Origin: Zarea fungicola
Lineage: Eukaryota > Ascomycota > Sordariomycetes > Hypocreales > Cordycipitaceae
Length of the DNA stretch: 64,000 nt
Direction: 5' to 3'
Assembly: GCA_900169235.1 (NCBI GenBank)
Contig: FWCC01000082.1
Span: 124,001-188,000 of the forward strand
Made by a program: the position numbers and the translations under genes
In this document: piece after piece, positions 23,114 to 32,843 of the stretch
Layout of the letters: each line of letters begins with the position of its first letter
Position numbering within the stretch: the stretch's first letter is position 1
The notes under the pieces: generated by a model
What the model was told of the DNA's origin: nothing
What the model saw: only the letters and a program-made list of their open reading frames with translations
Databases searched by the model: none

Positions 23114-23123
23114 TATTATAAAA
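23114..23123 (+). promoter_or_regulatory. TATA-like box of the secreted-protein gene
   Basis: TATTATAAAA lies about 98 bp before the ATG. Between them is a C/T-rich stretch with CTTCTCAAG and CCTCTCCACTTCAC, as often seen in leaders of strongly expressed fungal genes. Function is inferred from position. Confidence 0.45.
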
Positions 23124-23220
23124 ACAAGAACGTTTCCCTTCTCAAGTTACAGACATCCTCTCCACTTCACAAAACATTTCACCATTACTCGACACAATTA
23201 GCCTTACTGGAACCCTCATC

Positions 23221-24099
23221 ATGTTGCTAAAGGGCGCTTTTGCACTATCCTTGGCAGCCATTGGCCTCGCTGGGCCTGTGGTTCTAAGATCGGAGCCTCC
23301 TCCTGGTGCCGTTTTTGTCCCGTGTGAGGACGGTTCAAATGACCCTATCTGCCTTACTATCAAGCGGCCAAGCACGGATATTATTACAAAGATTACCCAC
23401 CCAAACGGGACAGTCGAGACTAAGAGGAATCTGTACACTCGTGCACAGTTAAAAGCCATCCGTGAGGAGAACAATGTGGTCAGCGTTGAATACCTACCCG
23501 GCCAGGAGCCTGTGGATGGAGCTGCAGCCTTCATCAGCTCCCTGACCAAGCGTGAGGCTCCGCCGCCCCTCTGCTTCAGCGAAACACAGCAGTGGTACGA
23601 AACCTCTAACTGGGGATATTGGTACCAGAGCTGGCATCAGGTCGGTAACTGCTTCTACTGTGACCAATGCAGTGAAGCGATTGCCATGAGCTTTGCCGTC
23701 GCACAGACATGGACTGTCGGACTATCTGCCAAATTTGGCGACATTATTACTGCTAGCTTTGGCTTTAGCTGGGGACAGACCTTTACCCTGACAGATACCC
23801 GTACTTGTGACTGGGATCATGTGGAGAATGGCTGTCATTCCATCTGGTATCAGCCCCTAATGAGTTATCATAATGGAGGGCCAAACTACCAAACTCATAC
23901 GCATTGTTATCCTGCCTGGGGGGAACCTGCCAGCGACTCATACTATGACCATAACTGGGCTTGGGCCAATGTGAACCAAGGTGGCAATAATGGCGTGAAT
24001 CAGGGTAACTTGGGCTGCAATAGTGGCTGCAGTGGAAGTGACTACAGACAGTGTGACAACGGAAATAACGGTGGCAGTCTATGGCCGAACCCTAACTAG
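23221..24099 (+). CDS. orphan secreted cysteine-rich protein with Kex2 propeptide
   Basis: Intronless ORF of 292 residues from a good ATG. Signal peptide MLLKGAFALSLAAIGLAG, then a pro-region to Lys110-Arg111 (SLTKR), a Kex2 site. The mature part of about 181 residues begins EAPPPLCFSETQQW. It is rich in Trp, Tyr, Asn and Cys, with a Ser/Thr/Phe alternating stretch (KFGDIITASFGFSWGQTFTL) that suggests long beta strands. Motifs CHSIWYQPLMSYHNGG and QGNLGCNSGC look like conserved family blocks. The C-terminus is Asn/Gly-rich. I do not recognise a characterised family. A beta-sheet secreted effector or antagonist is possible, but function is unknown. Confidence 0.8.
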   Translation: MLLKGAFALSLAAIGLAGPVVLRSEPPPGAVFVPCEDGSNDPICLTIKRPSTDIITKITHPNGTVETKRNLYTRAQLKAIREENNVVSVEYLPGQEPVDGAAAFISSLTKREAPPPLCFSETQQWYETSNWGYWYQSWHQVGNCFYCDQCSEAIAMSFAVAQTWTVGLSAKFGDIITASFGFSWGQTFTLTDTRTCDWDHVENGCHSIWYQPLMSYHNGGPNYQTHTHCYPAWGEPASDSYYDHNWAWANVNQGGNNGVNQGNLGCNSGCSGSDYRQCDNGNNGGSLWPNPN

Positions 24100-26402
24100 C
24101 GCGGGTAAGATATTCTTTACCTAAACCTGTTGCTAGCTGGTAAGGAGGTGGTTCTGATCCCATTCATGTCTCTCGACTTTGATAATTACCTTCAAGCCTG
24201 ACTCTCGATGTTTCGAAACGCCAGCTTTAACAACCCACTCACCACTTCTCGGCCTTGAAAGAGACAATGGCTTTGGCACCGAAACCTGACTCCGCTGCTG
24301 AGGAACGAAATATGGATATTCGAGAGGAATGAATCTGTTTTATTGCACCGTGTGTTCTTGGGCCTAGAAAAGAAAATTTGCGTGTATAGCTAGCTAGCAA
24401 GGACCAACTTAACTGGGGCATCGATCTTGCCGGTTCTGATACCAACCTAGCCTCTACACTATCAAGAGCGAATAAGAAAGATGAAACAGTACCGATGATT
24501 ATGAACAGCCCTGTGACTCCAGGAAAATGTTTTGCCACTGTTCTAACTGGCAGTAATGAGTTATAAGACGGTGAGGTTGGTGGGTGAAACAGCAAAGGTC
24601 GCCCATACTTGGATTCCCAAAGTAAGGACAGTTGAGCCAGCGGGAAAAAAAGAACCGGAGCAGTGAGCAATATATTCAGTATTGGGGACTACCTCTATCC
24701 TCCTCTGAAGGCCCAGCAATCCGCTGCCCCACTTTCTTGGGGCCTGTCACAGCAATGAGGCGGTGGACGACAGTCGAGCTGCTCGGATTGCTTCCCTTTG
24801 GGCCTCGCAGTCAGCACCGCACCAGAGAGCTGAACTCGTGTTTTGTCTTTAATCCTAATTTTGAGGCTATTAGAAGCTAAATAAAGTAGTAAAATAACTA
24901 GCTAGGAGCTGGAATATATACTACTTGAAGTATTTTAATTCTACAGTTAATTTTCTAGCCTTGAACAATTTAACAATGAGTTTATATCTATTTTAGTTCA
25001 GTTAACTATAGTTAAGTTTTTATAGTTAAAAGCTTAAAGTTTATATAGTATTCAATACGTGTAGATCGCAAGGAAAAAGGGCCGTAATTTTTACTTTCCG
25101 ACAGTAGGGGCGCAACGTACTAGCAGTCACTTGGAATAAGCTGTCAAAATCAATAAAGACTTCAAATTTTCAGCCTTTTGTTCAGATGCTCAAACAAAAA
25201 GAAGGTAAAAGACAACGTAAAGTGATGTGGCGTAGCTGTGTATGATAACTAATTGACTTTATTTGTGTTGATGATGATAATGCTAAAGACAACTATACTT
25301 GTAGGCTAGGCAGAGCCTTGTGAGGCCACCTACAAGACGCCCCACTAATTCCTTCTATAAATCTTAATCATTCTATTGAGAGCTATCCCTACTCCTGATT
25401 AAGTGGTGCATCATGGAATTCTGTCTCGGATAAGTGAAAAGGGGAGCTTCTGCAAGTCCGATATCATTGTGGCTGCAGCTTTTCGAGTAACTATGGAAGC
25501 CCACAGGACAAACCGACGTCATAGGCGCATGGGGGCCGATTTCCGACCCGCGGATCCCGGTCAGCTTGGGCTTTACATCAACTGGAAGGCTCAGACGCTC
25601 CCAGTAACGATCGTTGGACGAGTGAGCAAGGGCAAGGTTCGAGCCCTGGGCTTCCCAGGGGAATGGGGCGCACTTCCTGAGCCTACTCTCGAGGAGATCA
25701 GGTAGGTGAGTGCACAGGCACGAATTTGACAGTGCGACTACCAGATACCGACGGTTCTCGTTCACGGTACCGCCGATGACTTGATTCTTTGGCAGCAAAG
25801 CCAGAGCATGTCTCAGACTTTGCACGACAATGGTGTGGCCGCTGGTTTAGCACTCGTTCCAATGCGCCACATATTTTTGAGTTGAGCAGCAACGAGAATT
25901 CAGAGGGCTGGAAGGCAGTCCTCGAAGGTTATGAATTCATTTGCAGCCATGTATTGTAGCCCTGCACTGATTCGTCGCCCCCTCAACACCGTCAACGGTC
26001 CCCATTAACCAAATAGTCTCAATGAACTGAATAGCCTCAATTGACTGGCTGCCGTTGGGAATTGTCGTGGCAGATTTGGGAGACCAGCACTACCACAGCC
26101 ACTCTAGTGTCTTGTACAAGTCCTTGCAGGTTAAAAAGTATATACATAATGGCAAAATATACAACGTTTAATTAAACTTTCTTATTAGTTCAAGGCCTTG
26201 CTTATTATTTGTCAATTTAAAGTTGGCTGGTGGTGACACACCAACCTCCACTTCATGCTTACTCCGTCCGGTTCGCCCGACTTGGTTTACGCGGAGCAAG
26301 AAATGGAGCTGCGGCCGCACCACCCGCACCTCCCAGCGCCCACAGTTTATGATCTTCACAAAGCCGCACTTCGTCTCCTACATTCCGGCGCATGCAGCTA
26401 CC
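24100..26402. other. long intergenic stretch with RIP-like AT patch, no supported gene
   Basis: A strongly AT-rich patch at about 24870-25060 looks like a repeat relic. Overlapping frames on both strands at 24239-24880 and 25373-25892 lack ATG starts or domain blocks. GGTTCGAGCCC at 25648-25658 matches a tRNA B-box, but no matching A-box or cloverleaf could be drawn. The final ~200 bp are promoter of the next regulator. Confidence 0.35.
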
Positions 26403-28326
26403 ATGAATTCCGAACCCGCGCTGGAGCGAGGCAGGTTTGCCTGCGGGGCTTGCAAAAGAAACAAGCGGCGCTGCGACAAGGATGTGCCTTCATGCGGCCT
26501 CTGCCGGAGGACCGGGCGCCACTGCGAGTATCCCAGCGAGCAGCCAATAGATCCACAAGCAGCTACTGCAGCTGAATTGGAGACTCTGCGAGCAAGACTT
26601 TCAGAGCTTGAGGATCACGTCGCGAGCACACTGGTCAGTGGCTCATCGCCAGCCGCATCCAGTTTCCACTCCTCCCAGTTCAAAGAAGGCCACATCAACC
26701 CCAGCCCCAGTCAAGGGCAGCATCAGGCCAGGTACCCTGCCGCGCTATTCCTTGACAGCTATCTCTTTGTTGCTGCCGGGGGGAGGCTTCCGGAGCCCCA
26801 AGTTACCATTCCACTTGTATGTTGGCCAGCTGCAGCAATGCTTCTACGAGTCTACGACTTGGCGAGGCGAGTATGTAAATCCGTAGTGGTTAACATGGAG
26901 TAGGATGTTCTCACTATACTAACACAAAACGACGCAATTCTTGACGCATCAAATCGTTACTTTAACACCATTCATTCCTGGTTACCCATCGTATCCAAGA
27001 AGCGCATGGATCTTGGCGTGTCGATGCACAATGCTGGCCCTGATGTCGCCATGCTTTTCCTTGCCATGAAACTTGCCACAGCAGAATTCCATGACACAGC
27101 ATTGCACGCAACAACAACGGCTTTTCTCGCCAGTCTTCAAAACGAAGGGGCCATATCTTTTATTTGTCTACAGGCCATGGTCATTGTTGCGCAGTACCAG
27201 TATGCCCATGCCATATATCCAGCCGCGTGGATGACGATTGGGGCGTGCGCGCGATATGCACAGGTTCTAGAGCTTTCTTGGCAAGATGGCGGTACAGTAG
27301 TCATGACGAAATCTGTAAGTGGTAAAGGCAATGGTGAAACCCCGTGCGCCGTTTTCAGTTGCATTATGTTGTAACTACTTCTTTCCAAGGAGGATACAAG
27401 TCTGACTCAAGAATCCATTGCTAGATTTCATGGACTGAAACTGAAGAGAGAAGGCGAGTTTGGTGGGCTATTTTTATTCTCGATCGGCTAGTCTCAATGG
27501 GCAGCAGAAGAGCTTTCTTGCTGCCGCCACCCCCCGCCGATGCCAGGCTGCCAGTCAACGATAGTGTTTGGGTGCGAGGAACCAAGCCCCAGCGGAATCT
27601 CATCCGTTCCCTTGTCGCACCCTGCAGCTAATGCTCCATCATTTATAGGAAATGGGTGATGTCACTCGATGCAAAAACTACGCTGTATCGATCAACGTTC
27701 AACTTCATCAGTCTCACTACACCCGTTTATGTCAAGCGGCTGTATACGCAAGTCGAGCTGTAGCGTCAGCTCCCAAGCAGTCAAATCCTTCCGCCTCCCT
27801 GGCAGAAATCATGTCACTCGCCGAAGAAATACGGCACTTCGGTGCAGCCATGGACGCCGACGTGGCGGCTAATGCACACCTCTTTGTGCCTCTCCTCGCC
27901 TCGCGCTGTCTAGCCCACTCCGCATTGTTTATAGCTCTTGACGCTGTAATGTGCCCTGAAAGAGTCGGATCAGACGCGGGATTTCTTCCCGTGTCAAGCG
28001 CAAAGACAGAGGAAGAGCTTGCGTTTCAGAATCTCTCCATGCAGTTTGTTCTCAAGGCCAGCGAGGAGGTCCGTGTACTTGCCACTTCTGTCGTGGCCAT
28101 TCTCGAGCAGGGAAGCTACCTACATGCCCAAATATGTCCATTCATCTTGGATGCCATTTACGCAGCAGCATCGGTATATCGCTGGCTGTTGGCAGAGGGT
28201 GGACCGAACGAAATGTTTATATTAAGTGTTTCTGATCTCGACAGGGCGCTGGGAGAAATAGGGACAAAATGGGAGTTGGGTCTCCAGTATGCGGAAATGG
28301 CCATGTTCTACGGTGCATCAGCCTAG
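26403..28326 (+). CDS. Zn(II)2Cys6 transcription factor with fungal-specific regulatory domain
   Basis: The start ATG gives MNSEPALERGRFACGACKRN and a full cluster: C-x2-C-x6-C, PSC-GLC, and HCEYP. A short leucine-bearing helix (ELETLRARLSELEDHV) may dimerise. Exons are 26403-26816, 26904-27314, 27425 onwards, and a last exon in the frame of ATG 27652 to the stop at 28326. FNTIHSWLPIVSKKRM and WTETEERRRVWWAIFILDR are hallmark blocks of the regulatory domain. The junction between about 27570 and 27649 is uncertain: an in-frame TAA at 27629 must be spliced out, and either the GTGCGA donor (78-nt intron) or the GTCGCA donor (35 nt) works. It is tandem with the dehydrogenase gene, which it may regulate (inference). 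Confidence 0.82.
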
Positions 28327-28827
28327 GAGGCGAAGTAATTGAGAAGCAGATGGATGACTCCGATAATAAACGCTGAAATGAAAGGATAATTGGGTCGGTC
28401 GTGAATTTTGCAATTTCTGGCAGACCAGCAATATTCAAGAATTTCAATGAAACATTCTTGTCGTGCTGATTCAGGCATAACGACCCTATGCCAGCCCAAG
28501 ATCTTGCTAGAACGCGCTTCATTCTCCCTCCGCTATCCCACACCATCATACGCGACAGAGATTAATCCAATCAAGTTTGAAACTGGGACAAAATCCTAGT
28601 TCTAGTTGGTGAACTTGCCTGTCCGCGCAGAGTGTAACTTGTCTTTATTAGTGCGGACAGGTGCGGCCGCAGCCTACGGCACCAGAAGTGGTGTTGTCGA
28701 GACAGGGGCAATACTCTTATTTAATATCTGTTTGTGTCCCAAATAGTTGACTACAAAATCTTTAGTTCAAAAACATCCAAAATTCTGATTAACAACGCAC
28801 TGCTTGCGACACACGCAGCCCGCAGCC
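28327..28827. other. intergenic between regulator and dehydrogenase
   Basis: A 500-bp gap with no supported gene. It should contain the terminator of the regulator and the promoter of the dehydrogenase. TGCGGACAGGTGCGGCCGCAG around 28650 holds direct CGG triplets but no clear paired operator. Confidence 0.35.
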
Positions 28828-30034
28828 ATGAGCCTAAACCTAACCAACTTTCGCCGAAGCACAATGTTTCCGCACAAGCCTCCTTTGACGGAAGCAAACC
28901 TACCTGACCAGCAAGGAAAAGTATTAGCGGCGGTATCCCATTTTCTTCTTGTACCGCGCTAATGAGCAGTAGGTCTTCATCGTGACCGGGGCTACCAGCG
29001 GCGTGGGCGAGGCGCTGGCTTCCATTCTCTACCAGCACAATGCCAAAGTGTATGTGGCCGGTCGCTCAGAGGAGAGCGCCTCGAATGTGATTAAAAAACT
29101 AAAAGATGCTCATCCGAGCTCACAAGGGCAGCTTGTCTTTCTATCGCTGGTTCTCGACGACCTTGCCCTCGTTCAAAAAGCAGCGGCCGAGTTCCTGGCC
29201 AAAGAGACGCGCCTCGACGTCCTTTGGAACAACGCCGCCGTCATGATACCTCCTCAAGGATCCAGGACAAAACAAGGATATGAGTTGCAGCTTGGGGTCA
29301 ATAATCTCGGCCCTTTTCTCTTCACGCAGCTCCTACGCCCCGCGCTCGTGGCCACCGCCAAGATTATGCCCAAAAATTCGGTTCGGGTGATTTGGGTATC
29401 TTCGAGCGTGGCCGAAGTCGCGCCGGTTCCCGCAATTGACTTGTCAAACGTAAACTACGACCGCGATGAGGGCGCGTGGATGAAATATGTACGCAGCAAA
29501 GCTGGCAATGTGATTTACGGGGCGGAATTCGCCCGGCGAACATTGGGCACGGGCATTCTCAGCTTGGTTTGTTTCTTTACCAGTCCAAATTTTTCTTTTT
29601 TTGAAAAATCTACTAACATGGATGGCAAAGTCGTTGAACCCTGGGAACCTTTTGACGAACTTGCAGCGAAATATGCCTCGCATTCAACTTGCAATCATTG
29701 TAAGTAGACCAGTGCTACACTCTACCCACGAGGACAGGAGACAGCGGACATGAGCTAACACTGATGCCGTAGAAGTTGACCGTTGCGCAACCGCCCAAGT
29801 ACGGAGCCTACACTGAATTATTTGCAGGCTTGTCGCAGACAATTACCGACAAAGACAATGGTAGCTGGGGTAAGTCATTTGCTAAACTGTCTTCCTGGTA
29901 CGATATTAATGCGCAAACCTCTTGCAGTCTCCCCTTATGGAAAAGTAGAAGAAACCCGCAAAGACTTTCGTGAACCTGAAATCGGGGAGGGTTTCTGGAA
30001 ATGGTCGGAAGAACAGGTGCGACAATACTTTTAA
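28828..30034 (+). CDS. short-chain dehydrogenase/reductase
   Basis: Five exons (28828-28920, 28973-29566, 29631-29699, 29773-29869, 29928-30034) give 319 residues. The ATG lies in the small first exon (MSLNLTNFRRSTMFPHKPP); frames that open with GTG at 28982 miss it. Cofactor motif TGATSGVG at 36-43, AGRS, NNAA at ~117-120, Ser block WVSSS and catalytic Tyr203-x3-Lys207 (YVRSKAG) are intact. SLNPGNL, formed across intron 2, is the usual post-catalytic Pro-Gly motif. It belongs to the fungal SDRs that resemble retinol/WW-domain oxidoreductases, and the substrate cannot be deduced. Orientation and spacing fit co-regulation with the upstream Zn(II)2Cys6 gene. Confidence 0.9.
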
Positions 30035-30251
30035 AGTATCAGTAGCCATTCCCCAGAACAGTACTAGATGTATTTTATTTCATTTCGTCAATTACCCTTT
30101 AATTTATTTAAAATCTGGAGCCAGGTAATTCTTTGGCTAGAATACCACCAAAAGTTCTCACCGAGTCAAACTAGGCACCTTTGTAAACCTAATCCTGGCC
30201 ATTCTTACGAGCGGAAAATCAATGGAAAATGTTTATATAGACATACGAGCA

Positions 30252-30878
30252 CTAAATGCTATAGCCCGACTGCCGCATGTCAGCGAGAATCTTTTCAATA
30301 ACCTGGCCGTCGGCCACATCTGTCATGCGGCCAGCTGCCTCGCCGGCGTCGACCCATTCCATCTCAAGCGTCTGCTCCCAAGGCTCTCTACTCCCATGAT
30401 CCGGCAGGTCAGCCGAGTCGGCCTCGGCGGCGAACCAAAACACAAGCTTAAAGGTGAGGGTAGATCGACACCGGTACGCGCACACGGCTGCGGGCTCGCA
30501 GTTTGGCACGCCGTCCGTGAGGCCATTCATGCTCGTGCTTATGCCGGGAAATGTCTCGACCATTTCCTTTGTGGGCGTGGCCCGGGTGGAAATTGGGAGT
30601 GGGAGCGCCCGCACGGCGATGCCCATCTCCTCGGCCGCCTCGCGGACCGCGGCGGCGTGCAGGTCCTCGCCGATATTCTTGCGGCCCTTGGGCAGCTGCG
30701 TGATGCCCGTGGCGCTGTCGTGGATGATGGCCACCTTGCGCCTTGCCATATCCACCGTGACGCACCCGCAGGAAATCATCAACTCGGGCGACGGGACGAA
30801 CCGCTGCACAAACTGGCTTGGCGATGGCGGGACATTGGTTCCCACGTTGTCGGCGGCGGATGCGGCAGTGGCAGACAT
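30252..30878 (-). CDS. Nudix hydrolase
   Basis: The Nudix box is complete: GRKNIGEDLHAAAVREAAEE followed by MGI fits G-x5-E-x7-R-E-x2-E-E-x-G-hydrophobic, with the glutamates that bind Mg2+. The start is set at MSATAAS, 208 residues, because GCAACCATGTCT is a good initiation context. The in-frame ATG at 30971 would add 31 mainly hydrophobic residues from AT-rich sequence and is more likely leader. Family members cleave nucleoside diphosphates linked to another moiety, such as NADH, ADP-sugars, diadenosine or inositol polyphosphates. The substrate is not evident. It is tail-to-tail with the dehydrogenase. Confidence 0.9.
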   Translation of the reverse strand: MSATAASAADNVGTNVPPSPSQFVQRFVPSPELMISCGCVTVDMARRKVAIIHDSATGITQLPKGRKNIGEDLHAAAVREAAEEMGIAVRALPLPISTRATPTKEMVETFPGISTSMNGLTDGVPNCEPAAVCAYRCRSTLTFKLVFWFAAEADSADLPDHGSREPWEQTLEMEWVDAGEAAGRMTDVADGQVIEKILADMRQSGYSI

Positions 30879-31557
30879 GGTTGCAGAAGAGTGGACGAGC
30901 GAGACTCTAAATATACTGATGATGAAATGAGAGAATCCGAGGAAATTGGAAATAAAGAAACCGATAAACATTTTTAACCTTATTATGCTTCTGTATATAC
31001 GGTTAGTCTGTCTGACCCACTCTCGCCGGTCGAGTCATCGGCAACAGCATCACCAACATAAATGTAACTTGAAGCATGTTTTTCAGTAAAAGCACCAGGC
31101 CAGTCTGTAGACGCCAGGTCATCATTTATATTTACTATGTAAGTAAATCAATAGCCGCGGCAAAGACCTCAACATGGTCGAGGTCACCACCAAGGAGAAT
31201 AACTGAGTGTACCAGGTAGGCAGGCTATGGATTGACCACACAGTGGATGCACGCGATTTTAAAATTCAAGAATTGTTAATGGAAGTGTTAAAACAGGGCA
31301 ATTTCATCCATGTTCGTTTGATCAACCTAATTCGGAGGCTTTCCAAGATTCCAGAAAGCTCTAGGACCTTGGAATCAATACCGTATCAGAGCATTTGGCC
31401 ATGTATTTCCAGCGCTGAAGGAAGCGTATTATGTCAACGCCAACAGCGGGACCAATCGATCAGATAAAAGATATTCAGAATTGAACAAATCGGATAGTTT
31501 GAAGCGAAGGAATTGATGACGAATCCCAACAAGGAAAGGTAGGCTGTCAAACTATGT
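30879..31557. other. intergenic, no supported gene
   Basis: Promoter side of the Nudix gene on the left and 3' flank of the chitosanase on the right. Frames at 31207-31467 start at a non-ATG codon and show no domain. Confidence 0.4.
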
Positions 31558-32668
31558 TTAAAGCTGAAGGCTGGCAACCAAGTCGCGCATCTTGGAGTCA
31601 CCCAGGGTCTTGAGGGCGTTGAAGTTTGTGAGATATTGCTTGCCGAGGGCAGTTTTGGGCAGGACAGAGTCGGCGCCAGTGAAGAAGATGTCTAAAGTAG
31701 AGAACAGTCATCATTAGTGATTTTTCTTATAAGGTCTGAAGAGTAACAATGTATTTTCATTCAAAAAGTCGGGTGTCCTTACATGTTACGTCGTCAGCAG
31801 CGTGTCCCATGCCGCCGTTGAGCCCTTTGTTGGGGAAGCAGCTGTTGGCCATGAGCCACGAAGCCTCACCAATCGACTGGGGAGAATCGGCGTTTGTATC
31901 GCCAAAGACACCGTAGAAGAGCTTGCCATCGCTGAAGTTTTTGTTAGTCTCAGCCGTTTCTTGCCTTTATTTATTTATTTTAAAAAAAAAATGGTAGAGC
32001 ATTCGTCAATAGGCTCGTTTTGCAAGAATTTACGTACCAAATAACAGCGACAACATTATTACCCTTGAGCTCTTTACGGTGCTGAGTGGCAAACCGATCA
32101 GGGATGACAACGTAGGGAACCTCATAGGCGGCAAGTGCTCCAAAGTTTGTCTCGTCTTGGCCATCGTCATTGCCCTGTACACAAAAGCTGTTACGAAACC
32201 ATCATGGCGACCCTTTGTCTTGAAGCTGGCAACTTACCTTGCAGGGGTTGTCAATTCCATCGCAGTCGACGTCCATGTCCGCAACAAAGGCGTAGGCAGC
32301 ACCCTAGAACCTTTACGTTAGAAATGAAATTGCCAACCATAAGTATCATTTTATCTCTCTTCCCTCACCTTGGAGAAATTTGCCCAGTCGCTGTGGATGG
32401 TAGCGTTCTTGGACATCTTTGTGCCGCGGCTATATGTAGCATCCTGTTGCGCTGTGGTCATGCAGGCAACGGCAGCGAGGATCTTGCTAACTGGCAACGA
32501 CGAATCGCCGGCAAACCAGGCACTTGGGGGACCAGCAGTGGCACTGTTGTACTGGGAGCCATCAACGTTGGTGGGGATGGCGTCACGGATACGAAGAGGG
32601 CCAGCGGCACTGGCGAGGTTGGCGAGGCCGGCCAGCGCGGCGAGGGAAGCAATGGACTTGGCAAGCAT
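31558..32668 (-). CDS. secreted GH75 chitosanase
   Basis: Five exons (32668-32369, 32303-32238, 32174-32038, 31931-31783, 31691-31558) give 261 residues. The ATG is chosen where a signal peptide begins (MLAKSIASLAALAGLANLAS); the longer upstream frame is leader. Family blocks are FVADMDVDCDGIDNPC, TNFGALAAYEVPYVVIPDRF, and DGKLFYGVFGD...IGEAS, where the Asp and Glu fit the catalytic pair of GH75 enzymes. It should act outside the cell, cutting chitosan to oligomers, as in saprotrophic, mycoparasitic or insect-associated fungi. The upstream region has an unusual four-copy repeat. Confidence 0.9.
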
Positions 32669-32678
32669 TGTATTGTTT

Positions 32679-32843
32679 AGTAAAAGGAATGACCGGTGCG
32701 TTGAGAAATGGATGTTGGTAGAAGGAATGACTGATTCTTTGAGCTCTGCTCTGGATGCTAGTAAAAGGAATGACTGATGCTTTGAGCTCTGCTCTGGATA
32801 ATAGTAGAAGGAATGACTGGTGCGTTGAGAAATGAATAGCAGA
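32679..32843. repeat. four-copy ~41-bp repeat in A-B-B-A order upstream of chitosanase
   Basis: TAGTARAAGGAATGAC recurs four times at about 41-bp spacing (near 32678, 32718, 32759 and 32802). Units 1 and 4 continue as GGTGCGTTGAGAAATG, while units 2 and 3 continue as TTTGAGCTCTGCTCTGGAT. It starts 11 bp before the chitosanase ATG, so it is leader or promoter. Confidence 0.8.

Larger units (their letters stand above)
20777..23220. other. gene-poor AT-rich tract with MITE and tandem repeat
   Basis: From 20830 to about 21480 the sequence is strongly AT-rich with TA/TTAA-rich wording. It contains the MITE at 21017-21494; the 40-bp tandem repeat lies farther on at 22160. Frames around 22519-22779 lack an ATG start and a domain. 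The last ~200 bp are the promoter and leader of the secreted-protein gene. Confidence 0.45.

Noticed and set aside
25560..25700. B-box-like GGTTCGAGCCC suggesting a tRNA or SINE
   Set aside because: No matching A-box at the right distance and no cloverleaf could be drawn.
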